Shown: in pieces, positions 24,133 to 36,530 of the stretch
How positions within the stretch are numbered: position 1 is the stretch's first letter
Layout: each line of letters opens with the position of its first letter
Assembly (NCBI GenBank): GCA_964036665.1
Contig: OZ038531.1
Span: 13,144,168 to 13,208,167 of the forward strand
Source of the DNA: Gordius sp. MW1
Lineage: Eukaryota; Nematomorpha; Gordioida; Gordea; Gordiidae
DNA length: 64,000 nucleotides
Direction of reading: 5' to 3'
Program-made: the position numbers and the translations under genes
The notes under the pieces: model-generated
What the model was told of the DNA's origin: nothing
Database searches by the model: none
What the model saw: the letters and a program-made list of their open reading frames with translations, nothing else

Positions 24133-25593
24133 AGAATCCTATTATCCTCGATTGACTTCCGCAAAGAGGTTTTAAGCTGCGAGAACTATCATTTTGACGA
24201 AAGACAACGTTTTATTTTTGCGATTAGTTTGTTGTATCGCAACGTGAGTGCTTAATTTTTCAAAAATGCACTATGCGATCATGATTTTAAAGTAATAGTT
24301 TTCTGATTCTGATAAATTTTTACTTTTTATCGTCGAAACCACGTCTGAAAACGACAACTTTCATCGGATGCATACGGTAGAAAGAAAAATATGTGAAAAA
24401 TTTTGAGGTAAAAATATTAATTTTTTTCGATTCTATGTGAAAGAGCATGAAAAAATATATAAAAGTAAGCCAATTTGAGAATCCTATTATCCTCGATTGA
24501 CTTCTGAAAAGAGGTTTTAAGCTGCGAGAACTATCATTTTGACAAAAGACAACGTTTTATTGTTGCGATTAGTTTGTTGTATCGCAACGTGAGTGCTTAA
24601 TTTTTGAAAACTGCTCTATGCGATTATGATTTCAAAGGAATAGTTTTCTGATTCTGATAAATTTTCACTTTTTATCATGGAAACCACGTCTGAAAACGAC
24701 AACTTTCATCGGATGCATACGGTAGAAAGAAAAATATGTGAAAAATTTTGAGGTAAAAATATTAATTTTTTTCGATTCTATGTGAAAGAGCGTAAAAAAA
24801 TATATAAAAGTAAGCCAATTTGAGAATCCTATTATCCTCGATTGACTTCCGCAAAGAGGTTTTAAGCTGCGAGAACAATCATTTTGACGAAAGACAACGT
24901 TTTATTTTTGCGATTGGCTTGTTGTATCGCAACGTGAGTGCTTAATTTTTCAAAAATGCACTATGCGATCATGATTTTAAAGTAATAGTTTTCTGATTCT
25001 GATAAATTTTTACTTTTTATCATCGAAACCACGTCTGAAAACGACAACTTTCATCGGATGCATACGGTAGAAAGAAAAATATGTGAAATATTTTGAGGTA
25101 AAAATATTAATTTTTTTCGATTCTATGAGAAAGAGCATGAAAATATATATAAAAGTAAGCCAATTTGAGAATCCTATTATCCTCGATTGACTTCCGAAAA
25201 GAGGTTTTAAGCTGCGAGAACTATCATTTTGACAAAAGACAACGTTTTATTGTTGCGATTAGTTTGTTGTATCGCAACGTGAGTGCTTAATTTTTGAAAA
25301 CTGCTCTATGCGATTATTATTTCAAAGTAATAGTTTTCTGATTCTGATAAATTTTTACTTTTTATCATGGAAACCACGTCTGAAAACGACAACTTTCATC
25401 GGATGAATACGGTTCAAAGAAAAATATGTAAAAAATTTAGAGGTAAAATATTTATTTTTTTTGATTCTATGTGAAAGAGCATGAAAATATATATATTAGT
25501 AAGCCAATTTGAGAATCCTATTATCCTCGATTGACTTCCGAAAAGAGGTTTTAAGCTGCGAGAACTATCATTTTGACAAAAGACAACGTTTTA
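24068..25593 (+). repeat. Duplicated block, first copy (8,610-bp offset)
   Basis: It matches 32,678-34,203 at a constant 8,610 bp, or 25 monomers. Rare shared marks are 'agtattccaatttg', 'tcaaaggaatag' with 'aaattttcac', and 'gagaacaatcattttgacg'. I noticed about six differences, for example 'attggcttg' here against 'attggtttg', and 'gtgaaatatttt' here. Similarity ends where this copy reads 'tattgttgc' and the other 'tatagttgc'. Confidence 0.82.
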
Positions 25594-25855
25594 TTGTTGC
25601 GATTAGTTTGTTGTATCGCAACGTGAGTGCTTAATTTTTGAAAACTGCTCTATGCGATTATGATTTCAAAGTAATAGTTTTCTGATTCTGATAAATTTTT
25701 ACTTTTTATCATGGAAACCACGTCTGAAAACGACAACTTTCATCGGATGAATACGGTTCAAAGAAAAATATGTAAAAAATTTAGAGGTAAAATATTTATT
25801 TTTTTCGATTCTATGTGAAAGAGCATGAAAATATATATAAAAGTAAGCCAATTTG

Positions 25856-26200
25856 AGAATCCTATTATCCTCGATTGACTTCCGAAAAGAGGTTTTAAGC
25901 TGCGAGAACTATCATTTTGACAAAAGACAACGTTTTATAGTTGCGATTAGTTTGTTGTATCGCAACGTGAGTGCTTAATTTTTGAAAACTGCTCTATGCG
26001 ATTATTATTTCAAAGTAATAGTTTTCTGATTCTGATAAATTTTTACTTTTTATCATGGAAACCACGTCTGAAAACGACAACTTTCATCGGATGAATACGG
26101 TTCAAAGAAAAATATGTGAAAAATTTTAAGGTAAAAATATTTATTTTTTTCGATTCTATGTGAAAGAGCGTAAAAAAATATATAAAAGTAAGCCAATTTG
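25856..26200 (+). repeat. R/Q/R chimeric monomer, likely gene-conversion tract
   Basis: Type R at the start ('ccgaaaagagg', 'tatagttgcg'), type Q in the middle ('gaaaactgctctatgcgatt', 'tttttatcatgg'), and type R again at the end ('gtgaaaaattttaagg', 'gcgtaaaaaaat'). The Q part spans roughly 25,985-26,065, with ambiguous margins. A double switch inside one monomer of normal length fits a short conversion tract better than a single crossover. Confidence 0.75.
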
Positions 26201-28265
26201 AGAATCCTATTATCCTCGATTGACTTCCGCAAAGAGGTTTTAAGCTGCGAGAACTATCATTTTGACGAAAGACAACGTTTTATTTTTGCGATTAGTTTGT
26301 TGTATCGCAACGTGAGTGCTTAATTTTTCAAAAATGCACTATGCGATCATGATTTTAAAGTAATAGTTTTCTGATTCTGATAAATTTTTACTTTTTATCG
26401 TCGAAACCACGTCTGAAAACGACAACTTTCATCGGATGCATACGGTAGAAAGAAAAATATGTGAAAAATTTTGAGGTAAAAATATTAATTTTTTTCGATT
26501 CTATGTGAAAGAGCATGAAAAAATATATAAAAGTAAGCCAATTTGAGAATCCTATTATCCTCGATTGACTTCCGCAAAGAGGTTTTAAGCTGCGAGAACT
26601 ATCATTTTGACGAAAGACAACGTTTTATTTTTGCGATTAGTTTGTTGTATCGCAACGTGAGTGCTTAATTTTTCAAAAATGCACTATGCGATCATGATTT
26701 TAAAGTAATAGTTTTCTGATTCTGATAAATTTTTACTTTTTATCGTCGAAACCACGTCTGAAAACGACAACTTTCATCGGATGCATACGGTAGAAAGAAA
26801 AATATGTGAATTTGAGGTAAAAATATTAATTTTTTTCGATTCTATGTGAAAGAGCATGAAAAAATATATAAAAGTAAGCCAATTTGAGAATCTTATTATC
26901 CTCGATTGACTTCTGAAAAGAGGTTTTAAGCTGCGAGAACTATCATTATGACAAAAGACAACGTTTTATTGTTGCGATTAGTTTGTTGTATCGCAACGTG
27001 AGTGCTTAATTTTTGAAAACTGCTCTATGCGATTATGATTTCAAAGTAATAGTTTTCTGATTCTGATAAATTTTTACTTTTTATCATGGAAACCACGTCT
27101 GAAAACGACAACTTTCATCGGATGCATACGGTAGAAAGAAAAATATGTGAAAAATTTTGAGGTAAAAATATTAATTTTTTTCGATTCTATGTGAAAGAGC
27201 GTAAAAAAATATATAAAAGTAAGCCAATTTGAGAATCCTATTATCCTCGATTGACTTCCGCAAAGAGGTTTTAAGCTGCGAGAACTATCATTTTGACGAA
27301 AGACAACGTTTTATTTTTGCGATTGGTTTGTTGTATCGCAACGTGAGTGCTTAATTTTTCAAAAATGCACTATGCGATCATGATTTTAAAGTAATAGTTT
27401 TCTGATTCTGATAAATTTTTACTTTTTATCATCGAAACCACGTCTGAAAACGACAACTTTCATCGGATGCATACGGTAGAAAGAAAAATATGTGAAAAAT
27501 TTTGAGGTAAAAATATTAATTTTTTTCGATTCTATGAGAAAGAGCATGAAAAAATATATAAAAGTAAGCCAATTTGAGAATCCTTTTATCCTCGATTGAC
27601 TTCTGAAAAGAGGTTTTAAGCTGCGAGAACTATCATTTTGACAAAAGACAACGTTTTATTGTTGCGATTAGTTTGTTGTATCGCAACGTGAGTGCTTAAT
27701 TTTTGAAAACTGCTCTATGCGATTATTATTTCAAAGTAATAGTTTTCTGATTCTGATAAATTTTTACTTTTTATCATGGAAACCACGTCTGAAAACGACA
27801 ACTTTCATCGGATGAATACGGTTCAAAGAAAAATATGTAAAAAATTTAGAGGTAAAATATTTATTTTTTTCGATTCTATGTGAAAGAGCATGAAAATATA
27901 TATAAAAGTAAGCCAATTTGAGAATCCTATTATCCTCGATTGACTTCCGCAAAGAGGTTTTAAGCTGCGAGAACTATCATTTTGACGAAAGACAACGTTT
28001 TATTTTTGCGATTGGTTTGTTGTATCGCAACGTGAGTGCTTAATTTTTCAAAAATGCACTATGCGATCATGATTTTAAAGTAATAGTTTTCTGATTCTGA
28101 TAAATTTTTACTTTTTATCATCGAAACCACGTCTGAAAACGACAACTTTCATCGGATGCATACGGTAGAAAGAAAAATATGTGAAAAATTTTGAGGTAAA
28201 AATATTAATTTTTTTCGATTCTATGAGAAAGAGCATGAAAAAATATATAAAAGTAAGCCAATTTG

Positions 28266-28954
28266 AGAATCCTTTTATCCTCGATTGACTTCCGAAAAGA
28301 GGTTTTAAGCTGCGAGAACTATCATTTTGACAAAAGACAACGTTTTATAGTTGCGATTAGTTTGTTGTATCGCAACGTGAGTGCTTAATTTTTGAAAATG
28401 GCTCTATGCCATCATGATTTCAAATTAATAGTTTTCAGATTCTGATAAATTTCTACTTGGGATCATAGAAACCACGTCTGAAAACGACAACTTTCATCGG
28501 ATGAATACGGTTCAAAGAAAAATATGTGAAAAATTTTGAGGTAAAAATATTTATTTTTTTCGATTCTATGTGAAAGAGCATGAAAAAATATATAAAAGTA
28601 AGTCAATTTGAGAATCCTATTATCCTCGATTGACTTCTGAAAAGAGGTTTTAAGCTGCGAGAACTATCATTTTGACAAAAGACAACGTTTTATTGTTGCG
28701 ATTAGTTTGTTGTATCGCAACGTGAGTGCTTAATTTTTGAAAACTGCTCTATGCGATTATTATTTCAAAGTAATAGTTTTCTGATTCTGATAAATTTTTA
28801 CTTTTTATCATGGAAACCACGTCTGAAAACGACAACTTTCATCGGATGAATACGGTTCAAAGAAAAATATGTAAAAAATTTAGAGGTAAAATATTTATTT
28901 TTTTCGATTCTATGTGAAAGAGCATGAAAATATATATAAAAGTAAGCCAATTTG
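28266..28954 (+). repeat. R-Q dimer, first tandem copy (689 bp)
   Basis: R at 28,266 with 'ctatgccatcatg' and 'tcaaattaatag', then Q at 28,611 with 'gattattattt'. The same pair follows immediately at 28,955. Differences include 'aatttctac' near 28,450 in this copy and the 'ccttttatcc' head. Confidence 0.85.
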
Positions 28955-29643
28955 AGAATCCTATTATCCTCGATTGACTTCCGAAAAGAGGTTTTAAGCT
29001 GCGAGAACTATCATTTTGACAAAAGACAACGTTTTATAGTTGCGATTAGTTTGTTGTATCGCAACGTGAGTGCTTAATTTTTGAAAATGGCTCTATGCCA
29101 TCATGATTTCAAATTAATAGTTTTCAGATTCTGATAAATTTTTACTTGGGATCATAGAAACCACGTCTGAAAACGACAACTTTCATCGGATGAATACGGT
29201 TCAAAGAAAAATATGTGAAAAATTTTGAGGTAAAAATATTTATTTTTTTCGATTCTATGTGAAAGAGCATGAAAAAATATATAAAAGTAAGTCAATTTGA
29301 GAATCCTATTATCCTCGATTGACTTCTGAAAAGAGGTTTTAAGCTGCGAGAACTATCATTTTGACAAAAGACAACGTTTTATTGTTGCGATTAGTTTGTT
29401 GTATCGCAACGTGAGTGCTTAATTTTTGAAAACTGCTCTATGCGATTATTATTTCAAAGTAATAGTTTTCTGATTCTGATAAATTTTTACTTTTTAGCAT
29501 GGAAACCACGTCTGAAAACGACAACTTTCATCGGATGAATACGGTTCAAAGAAAAATATGTAAAAAATTTAGAGGTAAAATATTTATTTTTTTCGATTCT
29601 ATGTGAAAGAGCATGAAAATATATATAAAAGTAAGCCAATTTG
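28955..29643 (+). repeat. R-Q dimer, second tandem copy (689 bp)
   Basis: Same rare marks as the preceding dimer. Its Q carries 'tttttagcatgg' near 29,495. It is followed by an S monomer at 29,644. Confidence 0.85.
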
Positions 29644-29988
29644 AGAATCCTATTATCCTCGATTGACTTCCGCAAAGAGGTTTTAAGCTGCGAGAACTAT
29701 CATTTTGACAAAAGACAACGTTTTATTGTTGCGATTAGTTTGTTGTATCGCAACGTGAGTGCTTAGTTTTTCAAAAATGCATTATGTGATCATGATTTCA
29801 AAGTAATAGTTTTCAGATTCTGATAAATTTTTACTTTGGATCATAGAAACCATGTCTGAAAACGACACCTTTCATCGGATGCATACGGTAGAAAGAAAAA
29901 TATGTGAAAAATTTTGAGGTAAAAATATTAATTTTTTTCGATTCTATGTGAAAGAGCATGAAAAAATATATAAAAGTAAGCCAATTTG

Positions 29989-30332
29989 AGAATCCTATTA
30001 TCCTCGATTGACTTCTGAAAAGAGGTTTTAAGCTGCGAGAACTATCATTTTGACAAAAGACAACGTTTTATAGTTGCGATTAGTTTGTTGTATCGCAACG
30101 TGAGTGCTTAATTTTTGAAAATGGCTCTATGCGATCATGATTTCAAAGTAATAGTTTTCAGATTCTGATAAATTTTTACTTGGGATCATAGAAACCACGT
30201 CTGAAAACGACAACTTTCATCGGATGAATACGGTTCAAAGAAAAATATGTAAAAAATTTAGAGGTAAAATATTTATTTTTTTCGATTCTATGTGAAAGAG
30301 CATGAAAATATATATAAAAGTAAGCCAATTTG
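29989..30332 (+). repeat. Q/R/Q chimeric monomer, later recopied
   Basis: Q head ('ttctgaaaagagg'), R middle ('tatagttgcg', 'gaaaatggctc', 'cttgggatc'), Q tail ('gtaaaaaatttagagg', 'catgaaaatatatat'). The same chimera, again after an S monomer and before an R monomer with 'gttgcgaa', occurs at about 47,199-47,540 and 52,362-52,705. A single event was therefore later amplified with its neighbours. Confidence 0.8.
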
Positions 30333-32677
30333 AGAATCCTATTATCCTCGATTGACTTCCGAAAAGAGGTTTTAAGCTGCGAGAACTATCATTTTGACAA
30401 AAGACAACGTTTTATAGTTGCGAAGTTTGTTGTATCGCAACGTGAGTGCTTAATTTTTGAAAATGGCTCTATGCGATCATGATTTCAAAGTAATAGTTTT
30501 CAGATTCTGATAAATTTTTACTTGGGATCATAGAAACCACGTCTGAAAACGACAACTTTCATCGGATGAATACGGTTCAAAGAAAAATATGTGAAAAATT
30601 TTAAGGTAAAAATATTTATTTTTTTCGATTCTATGTGAAAGAGCGTAAAAAAATATATAAAAGTAAGCCAATTTGAGAATCCTATTATCCTCGATTGACT
30701 TCCGCAAAGAGGTTTTAAGCTGCGAGAACTATCATTTTGACGAAAGACAACGTTTTATTTTTGCGATTAGTTTGTTGTATCGCAACGTGAGTGCTTAATT
30801 TTTCAAAAATGCACTATGCGATCATGATTTTAAAGTAATAGTTTTCTGATTCTGATAAATTTTTACTTTTTATCATCGAAACCACGTCTGAAAACGACAA
30901 CTTTCATCGGATGCATACGGTAGAAAGAAAAATATGTGAAAAATTTTGAGGTAAAAATATTAATTTTTTTCGATTCTATGTGAAAGAGCATGAAAAAATA
31001 TATAAAAGTAAGCCAATTTGAGAATCCTATTATCCTCGATTGACTTCCGAAAAGAGGTTTTAAGCTGCGAGAACTATCATTTTGACAAAAGACAACGTTT
31101 TATAGTTGCGATTAGTTTGTTGTATCGCAACGTGAGTGCTTAATTTTTGAAAATGGCTCTATGCGATCATGATTTCAAAGTAATAGTTTTCAGATTCTGA
31201 TAAATTTTTACTTGGGATCATAGAAACCACGTCTGAAAACGACAACTTTCATCGGATGAATACGGTTCAAAGAAAAATATGTGAAAAATTTTGAGGTAAA
31301 AATATTTATTTTTTTCGATTCTATGTGAAAGAACGTAAAAAAATATATAAAAGTAAGCCAATTTGAGAATCCTATTATCCTCGATTGACTTCCGCAAAGA
31401 GGTTTTAAGCTGCGAGAACTATCATTTTGACAAAAGACAACGTTTTATTGTTGCGATTAGTTTGTTGTATCGCAACGTGAGTGCTTAGTTTTTCAAAAAT
31501 GCATTATGTGATCATGATTTCAAAGTAATAGTTTTCAGATTCTGATAAATTTTTACTTGGGATCATAGAAACCATGTCTGAAAACGACACCTTTCATCGG
31601 ATGCATACGGTAGAAAGAAAAATATGTGAAAATTTTGAGGTAAAAATATTAATTTTTTTCGATTCTATGTAAAAGAGCATGAAAAAATATATAAAAGTAA
31701 GTCAATTTGAGAATCCTATTATCCTCGATTGACTTCTGAAAAGAGGTTTTAAGCTGCGAGAACTATCATTTTGACAAAAGACAACGTTTTATTGTTGCGA
31801 TTAGTTTGTTGTATCGCAACGTGAGTGCTTAATTTTTGAAAACTGCTCTATGCGATTATGATTTCAAAGTAATAGTTTTCTGATTCTGATAAATTTTTAC
31901 TTTTTATCATGGAAACCACGTCTGAAAACGACAACTTTCATCGGATGAATACGGTTCAAAGAAAAATATGTAAAAAATTTAGAGGTAAAATATTTATTTT
32001 TTTCGATTCTATGTGAAAGAGCATGAAAATATATATAAAAGTAAGCCAATTTGAGAATCCTATTATCCTCGATTGACTTCCGAAAAGAGGTTTTAAGCTG
32101 CGAGAACTATCATTTTGACAAAAGACAACGTTTTATAGTTGCGATTAGTTTGTTGTATCGCAACGTGAGTGCTTAATTTTTGAAAATGGCTCTATGCGAT
32201 CATGATTTCAAAGTAATAGTTTTCAGATTCTGATAAATTTTTACTTGGGATCATAGAAACCACGTCTGAAAACGACAACTTTCATCGGATGAATACGGTT
32301 CAAAGAAAAATATGTGAAAAATTTTGAGGTAAAAATATTTATTTTTTTCGATTCTATGTGAAAGAGCATGAAAAAATATATAAAAGTAAGTCAATTTGAG
32401 AATCCTATTATCCTCGATTGACTTCTGAAAAGAGGTTTTAAGCTGCGAGAACTATCATTTTGACAAAAGACAACGTTTTATTGTTGCGATTAGTTTGTTG
32501 TATCGCAACGTGACTGCTTAATTTTTGAAAACTGCTCTATGCGATTATGATTTCAAAGAAATAGTTTTCTGATTCTGATAAATTTTTACTTTTTATCATG
32601 GAAACCACGTTTGAAAACGACAAATTTCATCGGATGAATACGGTTCAAAGAAAAATATGTAAAAAATTTAGAGGTAA

Positions 32678-34203
32678 AATATTTATTTTTTTCGATTCTA
32701 TGTGAAAGAGCGTAAAAAAATATATAAAAGTATTCCAATTTGAGAATCCTATTATCCTCGATTGACTTCCGCAAAGAGGTTTTAAGCTGCGAGAACTATC
32801 ATTTTGACGAAAGACAACGTTTTATTTTTGCGATTAGTTTGTTGTATCGCAACGTGAGTGCTTAATTTTTCAAAAATGCACTATGCGATCATGATTTTAA
32901 AGTAATAGTTTTCTGATTCTGATAAATTTTTACTTTTTATCGTCGAAACCACGTCTGAAAACGACAACTTTCATCGGATGCACACGGTAGAAAGAAAAAT
33001 ATGTGAAAAATTTTGAGGTAAAAATATTAATTTTTTTCGATTCTATGTGAAAGAGCATGAAAAAATATATAAAAGTAAGCCAATTTGAGAATCCTATTAT
33101 CCTCGATTGACTTCTGAAAAGAGGTTTTAAGCTGCGAGAACTATCATTTTGACAAAAGACAACGTTTTATTGTTGCGATTAGTTTGTTGTATCGCAACGT
33201 GAGTGCTTAATTTTTGAAAACTGCTCTATGCGATTATGATTTCAAAGGAATAGTTTTCTGATTCTGATAAATTTTCACTTTTTATCATGGAAACCACGTC
33301 TGAAAACGACAACTTTCATCGGATGCATACGGTAGAAAGAAAAATATGTGAAAAATTTTGAGGTAAAAATATTAATTTTTTTCGATTCTATGTGAAAGAG
33401 CGTAAAAAAATATATAAAAGTAAGCCAATTTGAGAATCCTATTATCCTCGATTGACTTCCGCAAAGAGGTTTTAAGCTGCGAGAACAATCATTTTGACGA
33501 AAGACAACGTTTTATTTTTGCGATTGGTTTGTTGTATCGCAACGTGAGTGCTTAATTTTTCAAAAATGCACTATGCGATCATGATTTTAAAGTAATAGTT
33601 TTCTGATTCTGATAAATTTTTACTTTTTATCATCGAAACCACGTCTGAAAACGACAACTTTCATCGGATGCATACGGTAGAAAGAAAAATATGTGAAAAA
33701 TTTTGAGGTAAAAATATTAATTTTTTTCGATTCTATGAGAAAGAGCATGAAAATATATATAAAAGTAAGCCAATTTGAGAATCCTATTATCCTCGATTGA
33801 CTTCCGAAAAGAGGTTTTAAGCTGCGAGAACTATCATTTTGACAAAAGACAACGTTTTATTGTTGCGATTAGTTTGTTGTATCGCAACGTGAGTGCTTAA
33901 TTTTTGAAAACTGCTCTATGCGATTATTATTTCAAAGTAATAGTTTTCTGATTCTGATAAATTTTTACTTTTTATCATGGAAACCACGTCTGAAAACGAC
34001 AACTTTCATCGGATGAATACGGTTCAAAGAAAAATATGTAAAAAATTTAGAGGTAAAATATTTATTTTTTTCGATTCTATGTGAAAGAGCATGAAAATAT
34101 ATATAAAAGTAAGCCAATTTGAGAATCCTATTATCCTCGATTGACTTCCGAAAAGAGGTTTTAAGCTGCGATAACTATCATTTTGACAAAAGACAACGTT
34201 TTA
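32678..34203 (+). repeat. Duplicated block, second copy (8,610-bp offset)
   Basis: Counterpart of 24,068-25,593. Its left end lies inside a monomer whose body is Q ('gtaaaaaatttagagg') but whose tail is R-like ('gcgtaaaaaaat'), so the junction itself is visible at about 32,660-32,715. Private changes include 'gcacacggtag' near 32,983 and 'gcgataactatc' near 34,170. Confidence 0.82.
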
Positions 34204-36530
34204 TAGTTGCGATTAGTTTGTTGTATCGCAACGTGAGTGCTTAATTTTTGAAAATGGCTCTATGCGATCATGATTTCAAAGTAATAGTTTTCAGATTCTG
34301 ATAAATTTTTACTTGGGATCATAGAAACCACGTCTGAAAACGACAACTTTCATCGGATGAATACGGTTCAAAGAAAAATATGTGAAAAATTTTGAGGTAA
34401 AAATATTTATTTTTTTCGATTCTATGTGAAAGAGCATGAAAAAATATATAAAAGTAAGTCAATTTGAGAATCCTATTATCCTCGATTGACTTCTGAAAAG
34501 AGGTTTTAAGCTGCGAGAACTATCATTTTGACAAAAGACAACGTTTTATTGTTGCGATTAGTTTGTTGTATCGCAACGTGAGTGCTTAATTTTTGAAAAC
34601 TGCTCTATGCGATTATGATTTCAAAGTAATAGTTTTTTGATTCTGATAAATTTTTACTTTTTATAATGGAAACCACGTCTGAAAACGACAACTTTCATCG
34701 GATGAATACGGTTCAAAGAAAAATATGTAAAAAATTTAGAGGTAAAATATTTATTTTTTTCGATTCTATGTGAAAGAGCATGAAAATATATATAAAAGTA
34801 AGCCAATTTGAGAATCCTATTATCCTCGATTGACTTCCGAAAAGAGGTTTTAAGCTGCGAGAACTATCATTTTGACAAAAGACAACGTTTTATAGTTGCG
34901 ATTAGTTTGTTGTATCGCAACGTGAGTGCTTAATTTTTGAAAATGGCTCTATGCGATCATGATTTCAAAGTAATAGTTTTCAGATTCTGATAAATTTTTA
35001 CTTGGGATCATAGAAACCACGTCTGAAAACGACAACTTTCATCGGATGAATACGGTTCAAAGAAAAATATGTGAAAAATTTTAAGGTAAAAATATTTATT
35101 TTTTTCGATTCTATGTGAAAGAGCGTAAAAAAATATATAAAAGTAAGCCAATTTGAGAATCCTATTATCCTCGATTGACTTCCGCAAAGAGGTTTTAAGC
35201 TGCGAGAACTATCATTTTGACGAAAGACAACGTTTTATTTTTGCGATTAGTTTGTTGTATCGCAACGTGAGTGCTTAATTTTTCAAAAATGCACTATGCG
35301 ATCATGATTTTAAAGTAATAGTTTTCTGATTCTGATAAATTTTTACTTTTTATCGTCGAAACCACGTCTGAAAACGACAACTTTCATCGGATGCATACGG
35401 TAGAAAGAAAAATATGTGAAAAATTTTGAGGTAAAAATATTAATTTTTTTCGATTCTATGTGAAAGAGCATGAAAAAATATATAAAAGTAAGCCAATTTG
35501 AGAATCCTATTATCCTCGATTGACTTCCGCAAAGAGGATTTAAGCTGCGAGAACTATCATTTTGACGAAAGACAACGTTTTATTTTTGCGATTAGTTTGT
35601 TGTATCGCAACGTGAGTGCTTAATTTTTCAAAAATGCACTATGCGATCATGATTTTAAAGTAATAGTTTTCTGATTCTGATAAATTTTTACTTTTTATCG
35701 TCGAAACCACGTCTGAAAACGACAACTTTCATCGGATGCATACGGTAGAAAGAAAAATATGTGAATTTGAGGTAAAAATATTAATTTTTTTCGATTCTAT
35801 GTGAAAGAGCATGAAAAAATATATAAAAGTAAGCCAATTTGAGAATCTTATTATCCTCGATTGACTTCTGAAAAGAGGTTTTAAGCTGCGAGAACTATCA
35901 TTTTGACAAAAGACAACGTTTTATTGTTGCGATTAGTTTGTTGTATCGCAACGTGAGTGCTTAATTTTTGAAAACTGCTCTATGCGATTATTATTTCAAA
36001 GTAATAGTTTTCTGATTCTGATAAATTTTTACTTTTTATCATGGAAACCACGTCTGAAAACGACAACTTTCATCGGATGAATACGGTTCAAAGAAAAATA
36101 TGTAAAAAATTTAGAGGTAAAATATTTATTTTTTTCGATTCTATGTGAAAGAGCATGAAAATATATATAAAAGTAAGCCAATTTGAGAATCCTATTATCC
36201 TCGATTGACTTCCGAAAAGAGGTTTTAAGCTGCGAGAACTATCATTTTGACAAAAGACAACGTTTTATAGTTGCGATTAGTTTGTTGTATCGCAACGTGA
36301 GTGCTTAATTTTTGAAAATGGCTCTATGCCATCATGATTTCAAAGTAATAGTTTTCAGATTCTGATAAATTTTTACTTGGGATCATAGAAACCACGTCTG
36401 AAAACGACAACTTTCATCGGATGAATACGGTTCAAAGAAAAATATGTGAAAAATTTTGAGGTAAAAATATTTATTTTTTTCGATTCTATGTGAAAGAGCA
36501 TGAAAAAATATATAAAAGTAAGTCAATTTG

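Larger units (their letters stand above)
24133..36530 (+). repeat. Domain V: shuffled P/Q/R/S monomers with distant duplications
   Basis: About 36 monomers with no single HOR length. Runs of R-P-Q alternate with duplicated Q, R-Q dimers and S insertions. Internal or distant offsets include 689 bp (28,266-29,643), 8,610 bp (24,068-25,593 with 32,678-34,203) and 4,816 bp into domain VI (about 34,460-36,880 with 39,276-41,696). The 4-nt deletion allele 'tgtgaatttgagg' first occurs here (26,806; also 35,761) and tracks copying into domain VI. No gene, RNA gene or unrelated insertion is seen. Confidence 0.82.
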
